DNA from: Nigrospora sphaerica
Lineage: Eukaryota; Ascomycota; Sordariomycetes; Amphisphaeriales; Apiosporaceae
Reading direction: 5' to 3'
Assembly (NCBI GenBank): GCA_018287875.1
Contig: JAGVVL010000027.1
Span: 992,001-1,056,000 of the forward strand
Length of the DNA stretch: 64,000 nt
The notes below the pieces were generated by a model, which saw nothing but the letters and a program-made list of their open reading frames with translations, did no database searches and was not told where the DNA came from. Below, in pieces: positions 23,571 to 35,148 of the stretch (position 1 is its first letter; each line of letters starts with the position of its first letter). The position numbers and the translations under genes are program-made.

Positions 23571-24024
23571 CATAAGCTGCCTGGCCCACCACAATACAAT
23601 GAGACCCTAATCCTAGGTTTGATAGCAAACTCTTGCTGCTTACGACTACTGTACTATAAGTATGGAAGAAACATAACTTGGCGTTGTCTTATCTAACGCC
23701 ACGCGCTACTAGCAGCCCGCTACCTTTAATCTATCGCCTACGTCGTAGAAAAAGACATCCGGTGTTCTTATTCCCACCTAAGGAGAATGCGATGGAGAGA
23801 GATGAGGTAATCAGTACCTTGCAGGCGTAAACCTTCATCACGGGTCGGCAGACGCTAGGCCGATTTGATGTCTGCCGGTTGGTGCGCTTGGCTACGCGTA
23901 GCTGGGTCCAGCAGAAGCAGAGCGAGCAGGTGACGGACATACTGCGGTATCTCTTTGAGGGTTTCCGTGGCCGATACACGGAAATCGAAACGTGTAGAGT
24001 TCTTACTTACCGCACGCGTAAGCG
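23571..24024. other. spacer
   Basis: No supportable gene; the ORFs on both strands are short and without motif. Confidence 0.35.
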
Positions 24025-24183
24025 GTGTTGAAGTTCAAGGATGAACATCCCGACAAGAGCGCTTTACTAATTCTACAATACAGTGTTGCCGAAGGGCGCA
24101 CCTTGCTAGGGAAGTACGCAGAGGCGGAGACGATGCATCAGGAGACACTGGCGCTATGGAAGTCAGTGGATGTTGGCGTTTTG
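24025..24183 (+). pseudogene. tetratricopeptide-repeat (kinesin-light-chain-like) fragment
   Basis: A short reading frame encodes LGKYAEAETMHQETLALWKSV, the typical fungal TPR_12 pattern (GKY.EAE..H..TLAL). It is preceded by a helix-like HPDKSALLILQYSVAEG. No start, partner domains or further TPR units are visible. In fungi such repeats commonly end NLR-type or kinesin-light-chain-like proteins. This is a gene remnant. Confidence 0.55.
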
Positions 24184-24370
24184 CACAGATTTAGGTTGGA
24201 ATGTTATTCTACAGGGAAGGAATGCTTGGCAAGTCCTATAGTCGCGAAACCAGCTGTGTCACCCGCTATGCCGCCCTCATGGAAACGCGGGTTAGGTAAC
24301 CCCAAGCGCGACTGGTCCATACTTGGGGAAGCATCCAGTCGGAGCAATCCGGCGCGGCAATAGGTTTTGC

Positions 24371-24793
24371 TGTTACTCGTGAGCCTCACAAATGGTCTGT
24401 CCACCATTGATGTGGCGTTAAAGCGTTAACCTGGGGATGGAGAGTTTCCTGGCAGTTGCCCGCACTGAGGTGCCGTTCTTAGTGGCTTGAATAGTAGCGT
24501 GCATACGTTTCTCACGGTCAGAAGGCAAATCAATAAATTTTCAGTTGAAAGGCAATGATATTCGTCTAATTGGTCTATTGTATGGAGTACTCGTTGCTTT
24601 TTTATCTACAAGTGAAGCTATTTGCGATGTGGAGGATGGCGATACTTTGTTGGTGGCCCAAGTCTGGGTTGGCTGAAGTCGCGGGTGTTGAACTTACCAG
24701 GGAAGACGCTCTTCCGGCTTCGGGGTCCCTGCCTGATCATGGCTGACGCGGCCGAGGAGTGACGAGGTCTCGTGCTCACCCTCGTCTTCCATG
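24371..24793. other. spacer
   Basis: No gene or known repeat recognised. Confidence 0.35.
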
Positions 24794-25019
24794 TTGACTG
24801 TCACGGTTCAAGGAACGAGGGATCTGTTGATGACCCAAAGGTTCTATTGAGATGCAAAAACTACAGGTAAAGAGGAAAAGAAGAGGAGGAACAGGCTCCT
24901 CGCAGTCACTGTTTGGCAGGAATATATCCAGCCAGCGGCGGTACGTACCGCCAGGCAGCGGTAAGTCGTCCATGCGTTGCCATGCCCTTGTACCTATGTA
25001 CCCATGCCGTAACATTGAC
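24794..25019 (+). mobile_element. R1 element, copy 2, with 5-bp target duplication
   Basis: The element is 24799-25014 (216 bp), with ends TGTCACGG and CCGTAACA (7 of 8 bases inverted). TTGAC directly abuts both sides (24794-24798 and 25015-25019). The interior contains short palindromic stretches (gccagcggcggtacgtaccgcc). It does not code. Confidence 0.9.
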
Positions 25020-25433
25020 CGTGAATTTCCGTGTCGTGATTTTGCCGAGAAAGTCAGTAGGGGTGAACAGGAGCAGGGCCAAGTGTGGTGTTTTATGTTT
25101 AGGAAGTGTGAGCTGTCAGCAGGCGGCACTTTAAATCAGCGGGGTCGGCGGGTGACCTGATGATCTGACTGTCAGACTGGCGGCTTTTCAACAGCCCAGC
25201 CCTAAGGTAATCTTCGCATGCGCCGTGTGATCCATATACGGTCTTGGCGAGATCCCTCGCTTACGTGCTCTTGGCTGGATGAGAGGATATGGAGCCGCAA
25301 AAACAATCACACCGACATGAGACGACCTCGCATCCCGGGCCAACACGCCATATGTCCATCGCCTTATTCTGGCATTACTATCCCAATTGCTCGCCATTTT
25401 TATATAACAGTATAAATTTATAATCAATGACCC
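25020..25433. other. spacer / 3' flank of transporter gene
   Basis: No gene seen. Confidence 0.35.
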
Positions 25434-26914
25434 CTAGACCCTGTCAAGTGAGAAAAGCGCGCTGAGCCAGGGCCAGTGGCTAACCTTTGGCGATTGTAAC
25501 AAGCTCGTCCGTGTGCTTTCCGACACCTGCTCTGCCCTCGTTCTGATGCCCACGATCTTCCAAGCGCGCAGCACCCAGAGGCTCGACGCGCCCACCACAA
25601 ACACACACCCAACAAATACCTGGGCCGTGAGGTACGTATCTCCCGACGCCCCGACCAAGGTCATGGCAATGGGCTCGGCGAAGGTCGTAGGGAAAACCAT
25701 CAGGGTGCAGACGAAGCCGAACGTGCTGTTGAGTTGGCCCAGGCCCACGCACTCGGCTAGGATGGGCGTGATGGTGGACCAGAAGATGCCGCAGAGGCCG
25801 CCGACGAGGAGGGCGAAGGTGGCCAGCAAAGGGAACCCGTTGGCCGGAATCCAGAGCGCGAAGCAGAAGAAGGCACAGATCGCCGTCATCATCATGGCCG
25901 TGTTGATACGGCCGAAGAGATCGCTGGCGTAGCCGATGATGGGCCTGCCGAGCGCTAAGCCCACGTTCAGCAGGGCATTGGCCAGAGAGCCCTGTTGCGC
26001 CGTCAGGCCAATCGTGGTGGCATAGTGCGGCAGCGAGTACAGCAGCGTGATGTAGCCCAGCTCGGTAGTGATACCCCAGGCGACGACGAGGAGGACCTGG
26101 ATGCGGCCCAGGTTGCGCATGCGAAACTTGGGCGGGGGCGGCTGGGCGGCGTGGCGCTCGCGGGCGAGGTCGCGGAGCAGGCTGGCGGAGAGCAGGTTGG
26201 CGCCGAGGGAGCAGAGGGCGAGGATGCGGTAGGTCCAGGGGAGGCCCCAGCGCTGGACGGCGGCGTTGGTGGCGAGGCTGTAGACGAGGCCGCCGAAGCC
26301 GGCGCCGGCCGTCGAGATGCCGACGGCGAGGCTGCGCCGCGACGTGAACCACGGCGGCAGCGCCGACGACGCCGGCGTGTACAGGAAACCCATGCCCCAG
26401 CCGAAGGCGACGCCCTGGCTGAGAAAGAGGTGCCAGACCTGCGTCGCGTAGGCTGAGGCGAACAGGGCGGCGAACATCAGGCCCGTGCCGGCCAGCAAGG
26501 CCGCCCGGAGGCCGAAGCGGTGCTGCACCGCCATGGCCGCCGGGCCCATCATGAGCGCCTGCGAGATGGACAGGCCGCCGATGAAGGCGAACTGCAGGTG
26601 CGTGGCGCCCGGGAAGGTCTGGTGCGAGAGGCAGTAGGCGAGGATGATACCCCAGGACTGTTTTCCTTGTTATTACCGAAACACAGGGCTTTTTTGTTCT
26701 TCTCGGCTGTGCTTACGGCGTTGATGCCCCACGTGTGCGCATTGATCATGAAGACGCTGAGCGTGCAAACCCAGCCGTAGCCGCCGTTCGGCGCCGGGCG
26801 TTCGTCCGCGGCCACCTCTAAGGACTCGTCCGCATGGCAATGGTCGTCGGCCAGGGGGCCCACGTGCCGGAGGCGGGTCGGCTCGGTACCCGCGAGGGAC
26901 GGAGCGGAATCCAT
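25434..26914 (-). CDS. MFS transporter, monocarboxylate-porter (MCT/Mch) type
   Basis: Two exons on the minus strand, 26914-26717 and 26657-25434, give 473 aa with a 59-bp phase-0 intron that sits inside helix 1. The N-terminal GGYGWVCTLSVFMIN...WGI is the monocarboxylate-porter signature. About 12 hydrophobic helices follow, including GFLYTPASSALPPWF, RRSLAVGISTAGAGFGGLVY and ALGRPIIGYASDLFGR (the MFS loop motif). The central loop is short and charged (RDLARERHAAQPPPPKFRMRN). The family imports or exports small carboxylates or related metabolites at the plasma membrane; the substrate is unknown. The frame is intact despite the surrounding transposons. Confidence 0.92.
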
Positions 26915-27437
26915 ATCGCGTTGTTTGCGAGTCTGATGGCCGAAAGCAGCTTCATTTCGGGAAGGCGTCGTCGAGACTTGCTTATCCGTTTTAAGTCCTC
27001 GCCAAGCTTATGATGCCGATGGTCGGCCTGGAACTGGGCCCAACGCGACCCCGATTCTGCGGGACCGTTAGGTGCCCATGCCATCACGACTTTCTATCAC
27101 GTCTATCATCACGCATCAGCTAACAGGGATCGAAGCATATGCAAAAGAAGTGGGTGCCTGATATAGCCGGAGCAGCTGCGCCGCGACAAGAGGTCTAGAC
27201 CCGACGGTATCCGAGCCCATCATCGATCTGCCATGAGCCCCAACCCCGCGTTAGACAACCTGTCAGATTTCTTGGTCCGCAAAGCAGGGATCGGCGTCGC
27301 CAGCCATCCGGCGATAAGATAATAGGTTGGGTGGAGACGCTCTCCAACTCCGATGTCGCCGCCTTGAGCATCGCGTCGACAACAATCCCTGCTTTGCCTT
27401 ATCACGAACCGGTGTTGGCAATTACAACAGAAAGACC
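26915..27437. other. upstream region of the transporter gene
   Basis: Likely promoter region of the transporter; no gene seen. Confidence 0.4.
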
Positions 27438-27520
27438 ATGGACAGCGTCCCGTCTAACGCGCCGATGCAGACGCTGAAGCCCTTGAACTTGGACCCGCCT
27501 AGTTCAACCTCTGGCGATAG
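27438..27520 (+). pseudogene. possible first exon of a lost gene, split by a LINE stub
   Basis: An ATG in good context (accATGg) opens 28 codons that end at a GTACGT donor-like site. Six bases into the putative intron begins the target duplication of the 96-bp LINE stub. I cannot find a convincing continuation beyond the stub. The product is unrecognised; it may not be a gene. Confidence 0.3.
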
Positions 27521-27526
27521 GTACGT

Positions 27527-27654
27527 TAGTGTTGACTGTTTATTATTATTATTCTTCTTATTCTTACACCTAGCGACCTATTTAGGTCATGAGGACCCTC
27601 TGCGTATCTAAGCCTAGGAAACCCGTTCCGGGCTGACGTAGTGTTGGCTGTTTA
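27527..27654 (-). mobile_element. 96-bp 3'-end stub of the Tad-like LINE with 16-bp target duplications
   Basis: 27543-27638 is the reverse complement of the LINE 3' UTR end and its (TAA)-type tail. It is flanked by tagtgttgactgttta (27527-27542) and tagtgttggctgttta (27639-27654), 15 of 16 identical. This is an extreme 5' truncation that still shows target-primed insertion. Confidence 0.9.
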
Positions 27655-27740
27655 ACGAAGGCTCGGAATAGCTGCAGCATGTGCAGCAGCAGCGTACGGA
27701 ACACAGCTAGCTGACACCGTTCACTGCGAACAGAGGAGCT

Positions 27741-27755
27741 TATGGTGTCACGGGG
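27741..27755. repeat. 15-bp direct repeat, left copy
   Basis: tatggtgtcacgggg recurs exactly at 32115-32129, immediately after the tail of LINE copy 2. It may be the target duplication of a longer chimeric insertion. Confidence 0.7.
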
Positions 27756-28880
27756 TACTTATGTAAGCAGTCGTTCGAGCCGGCCTCTACCAAATAGCTT
27801 ACGAGTAGGTCAATTGACTGAGGGAGAGCCGATGTAGAGACGCATTCTGCACGAAAGTGTAGCGAGGCGCCATTGCTGCGTCGCTATGTCGCTGCACCGG
27901 AGTTGTGCTGAGACGGTCTGTGATGCGGGATTTTCGGGCGTCGCACGACCAAAAATTTTTCGCCCCCGCCAAACGCAGCAAGCAGCCTCGAAAATCGACA
28001 CCGCGCGACGCCGGATCGACGACAAAATAGGCGCGCAGCGAAGGCCCTCGTCTTTATAGAGGGATTTGGGTAAAAAAACCATCCGACGTCGACTCGGTTC
28101 TCGAGGCGACGACAGGACACCCTCGGCCCTGCCGAGCTCTGAGACGGCTTGCAGCGAACAGCCGCGAGGGCATCGAACGAATACCTAAGTGGACGTGCGT
28201 ACGGAGTAATGGAAGTTGTTAAGAACACGGGGACGGAGTCGTTAAGGCAATAGTGGCTACGGCTGGCCGCCCGTGTCGCCCTTTAAGGTGACAGCGCACC
28301 GCTCCGGAGACGAACATATGGTGGATCAGGGCAGGTTAGTCGAGGCCTTACGGGGTACTATGCCGGCGTGGTGGTACCCTTACCGAAGGCCTACGGCAAG
28401 ACATGGTCGGCTCGCCGGCAGAGATGGCGGCGAGCAACGGGAAGCCGGTCTAGGGCTCGCCACCCTAGGACACCGGTGGGCCGTAGCATAGCACGACGAC
28501 CGCGGGACCGGCAGAAGAACAGGGTAGCCCCTACGTCCCCTACTCGCACTAGGGTCGACTAGAGATGGAACCGGTTCGAGGACTTGCCGTGGAAGGGGAT
28601 GAACAGCTGGATGGGGCCAGCCTAGGGACCTGGAGACAAGGATGAGACGGACTGCCTTCGATTGTGCCAAAGGGCATCTTCTCTGTCGGAGTGTCGCTGG
28701 CGTAAGTGCTATCCTGGGAGGCTGCAGGTCGAGGAGGTCGTGCTATGGCTCGAGAGGACGGATGCGCATGTCGGTGGTCCTAGAGAGGGATATGCCCTTG
28801 CGGGCTGCTTAAGGTGCAAACCTTCTATTCCCCACCTCTTTCTATGGAAAGCGCAGAGAACTAGACCCGGGGGATAGGGG
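27756..28880 (+). other. unassigned 1.1-kb segment directly 5' of LINE copy 2
   Basis: No homology to LINE copy 3 upstream of its endonuclease is seen, although copies 2 and 3 are alike from 28881 on. No convincing protein is visible. It may be the 5' partner of a chimeric retrotransposition event, or simply older sequence into which a truncated LINE inserted. Confidence 0.4.
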
Positions 28881-31800
28881 GCCTCTCCGTACCACCTACT
28901 TTACGCGATCGAGGGAGGTAGGGCATGCATCTACATTAATAAGAAGTATACCCCAGCACAGTGGACATACGAGGCGCAGCCAGATAAGTGTCGTATCACA
29001 ATCCAACTACCAGACGGTCCTATAACGGTTATCTGCATATACTCGCCTCCCCCTGGGTCCACTAGCAGATCGGACCTGCCAGCTATCGAAGCCCTCTATA
29101 CCGAACCCCAGCTAAGACGAACAGTCCTCGTGGGAGACTTTAACGTCCACCACCCTGTCTGGGGAGGACACAACGTCCGACCCCATAGGGCAGCTAATAA
29201 GCTACTCCAGCTAGCAGAATCCTGGAGACTCCAGCTGATCACACCCCCTGGAACACCGACATGGACTCGAAGAGGGTGCATGGACTCCACGATCGACTTA
29301 GCGTGGGCCACGGATGATCTCCGAGCTGCCTACGACGGGTATGCCCCATTTGCTGGGTCCGATCACCTCCCCCAGGTGATACGCGTGGCTGGACCCCATA
29401 CAGACCGCCAAGACAGGCCACGACGCAGCTGGAAAACAGCTGACTATGACCAGGCAAAGGCAGAAGCAGCACACCTACCACAGCCAGGGCGACTCGAGAC
29501 ACCAGAAGAAATCGATAGCTACACTGAAACGTTAACTAAGGAATTAACTCGGATAGCCGACCTAGTTGCCCCCCTCCGCTACTCTAAAGGGAGAGGCAAA
29601 GCCTGGTGGAACCGCGAGACAGAAGAAGCTATAGAGAAGGAGCGAAGAGCCCAGCGGATATGGCTTTCCGACAGGACAGACGTAGCTTGGCGAGCCCTCC
29701 GGCAGTCAACTCTCTTAAAGAAGAAAGCAATCCGAGAAGCCAAGACGGCGTCCTGGAGACATATGCTCCACGAGGCGTCTAGCCAGCCAGCTGGCGTCTG
29801 GAATATTGCGAGATGGGCAAGAACGGAAGGAGCAGCACCGCCGTTACCCCCGGCAGTCCCTACACTCTACACACCGCGTGGCGAAGCAACGACCCATAAG
29901 GAGAAAACAGAGGCCTTCCGAGAGAGGTTCTATCCCCTCCCTAAGGCCACGTACACCGGCTTCCGAATAACGAACCGGCTCGCAGCGCCTCTCGATATGG
30001 ACAGCAACGTGACAGCAGAACAAGTCCAAGATGTCCTTACTAAGGCAGGCCAGTGGAAGGCACCTGGACCAGACCAGCTTCCGAACGGATTCCTTAAACG
30101 CCTAGGAAAGCCCCTCTTCCAGGCCTTGGCCTCCCTAGCGGAAGCGTGCTGGCATATAGGATACTATCCAAGAGCGTTCCGGAAAGCAGTCACCGTTATC
30201 CTCCGGAAGCCAGGAAAGCAGCCAAACGAGTATCACCAAGCCGGCGGATGGAGACCTATTGCGCTGCTTAACACTATGGGGAAAGCGATCGAGAGCCTAC
30301 TAGCGCAACGGCTAGCTAGCTTTGCCGAAGAGAACGGACTGCTCCCGGACGAACAGATGGGCAACCGGAAAGGCCGCTCCACGGAAACGGCCTTGCGGTT
30401 GCTAACAGACCTAGTCCGCACAGCCTGGAAACATGGAGGCGCAGCAACCCTTCTATCGCTAGATATTTCGGGCGCTTTCGACTCGGTCGACCATGGAAGG
30501 CTTCTCGCTAACCTGCGAGCGCTAAGGGTCCCTATATGGACTATCAGCTGGATCCGAAGCTTCCTATCTAACCGGTCCACGACGCTATTCTTCGACGGCC
30601 AGGAATCGGACGAGATCCTAGTCCCAGCAGGCGTCCCGCAGGGCTCACCCCTATCGCCTATCCTCTTCTGCCTCTATACAGCCGGCCTTTATAAGGCTCT
30701 CCGCGCCGTACCAGGGATAGCTACTATAGCCTTCGCAGACGACACGAACCTCGTGGGCTTCGGTTTAAACCCCGAGCAGACCTGCGAGCGGCTGGAAGCC
30801 GCTCACAGGATCTGTAAGGAATGGGCAGTCAGCTACGGCATGACCTTTGCAGTCCAGAAATATCACCTAGTCCACTTCTCTCGAAAACGGAAAGGTCCGG
30901 ACACGAAGATAGCCTTAGAAGGCCACGAAATCGAACCAGAAGACTCCTGCCGCGTCCTTGGCATCCAGGTGGATAGACGTCTCCGCTGGGACGTCCACAT
31001 CCAGTCGATATCGAAGAAGATGGCGACGCAGGTCTATGCTCTAGATCGGATAGCCGGCTCGACATGGGGCGCGTCTCTCCAGCGAGCCCGCCAAGTCTAT
31101 ACAGCCGTCGTACGGTCTGCAATAGGCTATGGAGCTTCAGAGTGGCACCGCCAGATCTCGAAAAATAGAGCCAAGGCACTCAACGACGTCCAAACAGAGT
31201 GCCTCCGAAAGGTCACAGGAGCTTTTAAAGCCACGGCCACCGCAGTACTAGAAACGGAAGCTTACGTATCCCCCTTAGACACGTGGCTCAACAGAAGGGT
31301 GGCGGCATCGGAAGAGAGGCTCCAACAGCCGCGTATCGCATCACTCATCCAAGCAAGGTGCGATAGCGCAGCTAGATGGATCCTAACAAGACCGACTCGC
31401 CGGCGCAGACCGAAAGGCCCCGACGCTCCCGATCGTAAGAGGTGGCTAGACGAATGGCTAGCTGGAGACTCAGCACATAAGGCTGAGGAGAGAGACTGGC
31501 TTCAAAGATGGCAACAAGCGCAGCAAAATCGAACAGCACGAACCCCGGCAGCAACTAAGATGCCGCCAGACAAGCACGTCCTCAAGCTCCATAAGGGACT
31601 CCATAAGGCCGAGAGCTCCATCCTCGTCCAAGCGAGGACTGGCAAGATTGGGCTGCGAGACTTCCTTTTTAAGCGTAGGGTCCCGGGCTTCGACAGCCCC
31701 TGGTGCGTCTGCGGTCAGGGCAGGGAGACTGTCCGGCATATCCTCGTTTTCTGCCCACGGGAAAGAGAAAGACGAGAGCATCTCGTCCAAGCTCTAGGAG

Positions 31801-31919
31801 GACCGATAGACACGGACAGGATGCTCGACACCCCAGGAAAAGCAGGAATTATCGCGAGATGGCTACTCCGCTCCGGAAGGCTGGACATGTTCCAGCTAGC
31901 GAATCAACTTATCAGCTAG
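28881..31919 (+). pseudogene. LINE ORF2: endonuclease (N-terminally truncated) and reverse transcriptase
   Basis: The frame is open for about 1,012 codons. The exonuclease-endonuclease-phosphatase fold is marked by VGDFNVHHPVWGG, STIDLAWAT and the C-terminal AGSDHLPQVI (catalytic SDH). RT motifs follow with FADDTN in the active site, and a C-terminal CCHC knuckle ends the protein. There are no internal stops. The missing N-terminal endonuclease Asn/Glu residues and absent start make it defective. Confidence 0.92.
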
Positions 31920-32114
31920 GAAGCGGGTGCGCTGAGCCCGATCTCGGTATGGCAGGTCAAAGAGTAGATAGAAGCGGTACGACGCAGCGGAACCTAGGTT
32001 TTTCACCCGGCCGGACGTTAGCCCGGAACGGTTTTCCTAGGCTAAGATGCGCAGGGGGTCCTCATGGCCTAGATAGGTCGCTAGGTGTAAGAATAATAAT
32101 AATAATAATAATAA
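28881..32114 (+). mobile_element. Tad-like LINE, copy 2 (partial endonuclease plus RT)
   Basis: The homology with copy 3 starts within the endonuclease (SPYHLLYA, GGRACIYIN) and runs through RT, the zinc knuckle and the shared 3' UTR to an (AAT)n tail at about 32092-32114. It lacks ORF1 and the first ~60 endonuclease residues. Confidence 0.93.
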
Positions 32115-32129
32115 TATGGTGTCACGGGG
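32115..32129. repeat. 15-bp direct repeat, right copy
   Basis: Exact repeat of 27741-27755. Confidence 0.7.
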
Positions 32130-32299
32130 CTACAGCTAGGGCGCTGTAGCGCCCACGACAGCTGCCACGCTGCCCGCCTGCCACCTGTCCTGACCTGATT
32201 GAACCTTATGTGTGAGAGCAGCGCAGAACGCTTCCGGTTCTACGTCCTTGTCTTTTGCGTGCTGACGCAGCGGTAGTGCGCTCCGAATGCTCCCGGAGG

Positions 32300-32490
32300 C
32301 CCCACCGTGACAACCACAGACGATACTGTTGCCCGGTCTGCCGAAGACCACACGCGGCCTAGTTAAAGGAATGTCTGATCTGCCAAAAGCAGGTCCAGGT
32401 AGCTAAAGCGGCCTACGTCACGAGGCCGAAGGGCTTTACACTGCCTCCACAGGAGACAGCAGGGCCAATACCCATGAACAAAAAGGACGA
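32300..32490 (+). pseudogene. relic of LINE ORF1 zinc-knuckle region
   Basis: Reading CCPVCRRPHAA*LKEC...KAAYVTRPKGF parallels the ORF1 end of LINE copy 3 (CCPACRGPHTAWSKEC...KAAYVTRPKGF). The Trp codon has become TAG, a G-to-A change consistent with RIP on the other strand. It is an older, degenerate copy. Confidence 0.75.
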
Positions 32491-32869
32491 CTAGCAAACA
32501 GTTCCACTATAGAAACGGCGAGCAACCAGCCGCCGTGCCCTAAGCGTAGGCGGGGGCCAGCGCTGAAGGCCCGACGAAGCCGAAAATGCAATAGAAATTG
32601 ACAGACTGGAGCCGGCCCAGTGTAGCATCGTGGTCCGACCTGGCAGGCTACGCCAAGCAACTGTGAATAGCCTAATATTGCGACAGTAACAATTGTTATC
32701 CCGACGTGGCTTTCGAACGTCGTAGCTCGGCTGACAACGGGTCTGCGGGATAGCAGGTATGCCATCCTACTGGTGTGTCCACTCCGCCTTCTTCTTGTCG
32801 GCAAATGCCTTCATACCGATCTTCTGGTCCCGACTACCGAACAAGCTGTGAAACACACGTCTTTCAAAT

Positions 32870-32928
32870 TGTCCCATATAAGGCGCAGTTACTGCAGGGC
32901 AATTAACGAGTTCGTTTTTCGTGCCACA
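32870..32928 (+). repeat. TRIM left LTR
   Basis: 59-bp direct repeat with TG...CA ends; pairs with 33205-33215 plus 35151-35198. Confidence 0.88.
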
Positions 32929-33215
32929 GTTATGAGCCTGGTTCGCGCTTGGCAAGATGCCGCAGTGGTAGTGGTTGCGCTTCTCCTCACGCACACGCAC
33001 ATTAGCCATCCTTGTCTAGTGGAATTCACGGCCCCACTAGACGATTCGGCGACCGAACAGTCAAAAGGACTGACCTTAGGCCGATTGCGGTAAAGATAGA
33101 CTACTAAGAAGCGATAAGGTCTCGAGTTCAGATCCTACTGAAAGCGCCCTCAAAGGAGGGCCCAGGAGCTCCAGAAGCTCACCGTCAGTAAGATCTGGGG
33201 GGTGTGTCGCATATA

Positions 33216-35148
33216 AGCTTGGACCCCCCTCAAGACGCCAACCCATCAACACGCCACCGTTTCAACCACCAAGATGAGATGGCAGATGTCAACAAAAGGG
33301 CAAATAGATAAATAACCAGACATCTTGAGGTCTTAGTGTTAAGGTCAATAGAATCTTCATCTTCTGCTCTTTCTTTTAGGGTCCACTAGATGGATGACGA
33401 GCAACTGCTGGAGGCCCTCGCCATCGTGAAGAAGGGCACCCCTATCCGAGAGGTCGCCAGACAGTTCCATGTCTCTAGACACTATTTGACACGCCGCTTC
33501 GAAGGGAAGTCCTTGAAAACACACGCTCAGGAGCACCGTCAGGCCCTTTCCAAAGATTTGGAGCGCGCGTTAGCAGACTGGGCCCTCACGCAGGCCCGTC
33601 TGGGCTGGTCACCACCGCACGTGCGCTTTCGCATATATGCTCAATCGCTGCTGGCGGCGTCTGGTAGCCAACACCACCTTGGAAAACGCTGGCATCTCCG
33701 GTTCCTCAAGCGCTGGCCGCAGTTAAAGACCGTGAGGTCCAAGGGAATGGATTTCCAGCGCGTCAACGGCGCCTCACGAGAAAATCTAGAGGAGTTCTTC
33801 TCCAGTTTGGAGGACCAGAGGCTGGCAGAAGTCCCTCCAGAGCACAGTTGGAATATAGACGAGGTTGGCTGCCAAATAGGCCTTGGAGACAGTCCGCTAG
33901 TGATCGGCCCGTCTGCCCTCAAAGAGGTCTTCACCATGGATCCAGGCCGTGGCGAGTGGGCGACTTCAATTGAGGCCATCTCTGCTAGCGGACGCGCTTT
34001 ACCTCCTCTCGTCATCTTCAAGGGGAAATCGGTCCAACAGCAGTGGTATAACTGCCAGTCAGACAAAGATGACTTTAACGACTGGTCCTTTAAGGCCTCG
34101 CCAGCTGGCTGGACGAGCAATTCAATTAGCCTGCGCTGGCTAAGGGAGGTGTTCCTCCCCTTGACTGCTCCAGAGGACCCCTGCCAGTGGCGACATCTTA
34201 TTCTGGATGGCCATGCCTCACACTATAGCGAGGACTTCATGTTTAGCTGTTTTGAGGCCAAAGTCTGGCTCAACTTCCTTCCGGCGCACACATCGCAGGT
34301 CCTCCAGCCTCTGGACCTAGGACCATTCTCGGTGTTAAAGCGCGCGTACCGAAAAACGCTTCGTGAGGCCTGCGCGTCCAGTCTCACGATGACGCCAAAG
34401 AAACCGGAGTTCCTAGAGGCCTGGAACAAGGCTCGGAAGGAGGCCCTAACGCCGGAGCATATAGCCACTAGCTGGCGAGCAACTGGAATCCATCCTAGGG
34501 ACCCCAGCAAGGCCTTCAATAGCAGACTGGCTCGCCAGCGACTGGTCGACTAACCGGAGAGCGCAGCTTGGTGCGTTCCACCCCCCAGAGAGACTCCTCT
34601 GCTGGCAGAGATGTCTGCTCTAGATATCAATACTCCAAGGAGCGCTCGGCAGGTCCAGGATTTGCATCGCGACCTGCGTGGCGTCGATTTAATGTATAAT
34701 AACGCGACGCTGCGACAAGTGTTTCGGAAGACTGGCAAGGCCTTGGACTAAGCAACGGCCGAGATCGTCAGCCTCAAACGCGAACGAGACCAACTAGTGG
34801 CTGCACTACATCAACAAAGGCCTGAAAAGCGTCGCAGAGTCAATCCCTCTGCCCAGGAGCGTTTTGTGACGATGCTGGAGGTCAGGGAGTTGAAGCAAGC
34901 CATGGGGACAGGTCCTCATGCAGGGGGCGCAGCCACTGCCTCATCTTAAGCACCTTCCACGGTCACGTCCGAAGATGAATCGTCCTCGGATGTAGAGGAG
35001 TGTATCATGATCTCTTGAGGCCAAACCGTTTATTTGTATCTATTGTTATTGTTGAGATATTGAATTGTTTATATTAATTGACATGTGGCGATGTCTTCTT
35101 TTTTTGGTGGCGTGCTGATGGGTTGGCGTCTTGAGGGGGGTCCAAGCT
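33216..35148 (+). mobile_element. complete pogo/Fot1-type DNA transposon inside the TRIM right LTR
   Basis: A 1,933-bp element with ~43-bp near-perfect terminal inverted repeats (AGCTTGGACCCCCC... and its complement), duplicating TA on each side (33214-33215 and 35149-35150). Removing the element and one TA restores a 59-bp LTR identical in length to its partner, which fixes the boundaries. Confidence 0.95.
33390..34949 (+). pseudogene. pogo/Fot1 DDE transposase with two in-frame stops
   Basis: The frame runs 33390-34949 but is cut by TAA at 34551-34553 and TAA at 34749-34751. The first 387 codons hold a psq-type helix-turn-helix (IREVARQFHVSRHYLTRRFEG), a CENP-B-like second DNA-binding region and the DDE core. 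The three acids are NIDEVG, ILDGHASH and QPLDLGPF. Beyond the first stop the same frame continues with the C-terminal coiled-coil region of the family (FRKTGKALD*ATAEIVSLK, EKRRRVNPSA). Both stops could come from CAA by a single C-to-T change, as RIP would cause. The catalytic part is intact, so residual activity of a truncated protein cannot be excluded. Confidence 0.9.

Noticed and set aside
23731..23979. 82-aa minus-strand frame near the TPR remnant
   Set aside because: Basic, cysteine-containing but without start context, introns or recognisable domain.
24799..25014. R1 as the 3' end (or a SINE derivative) of the RNase H LINE
   Set aside because: Copies share both ends, have inverted termini and one has a 5-bp duplication, which fits a DNA-type element; the LINE link is only the junction at 19655.
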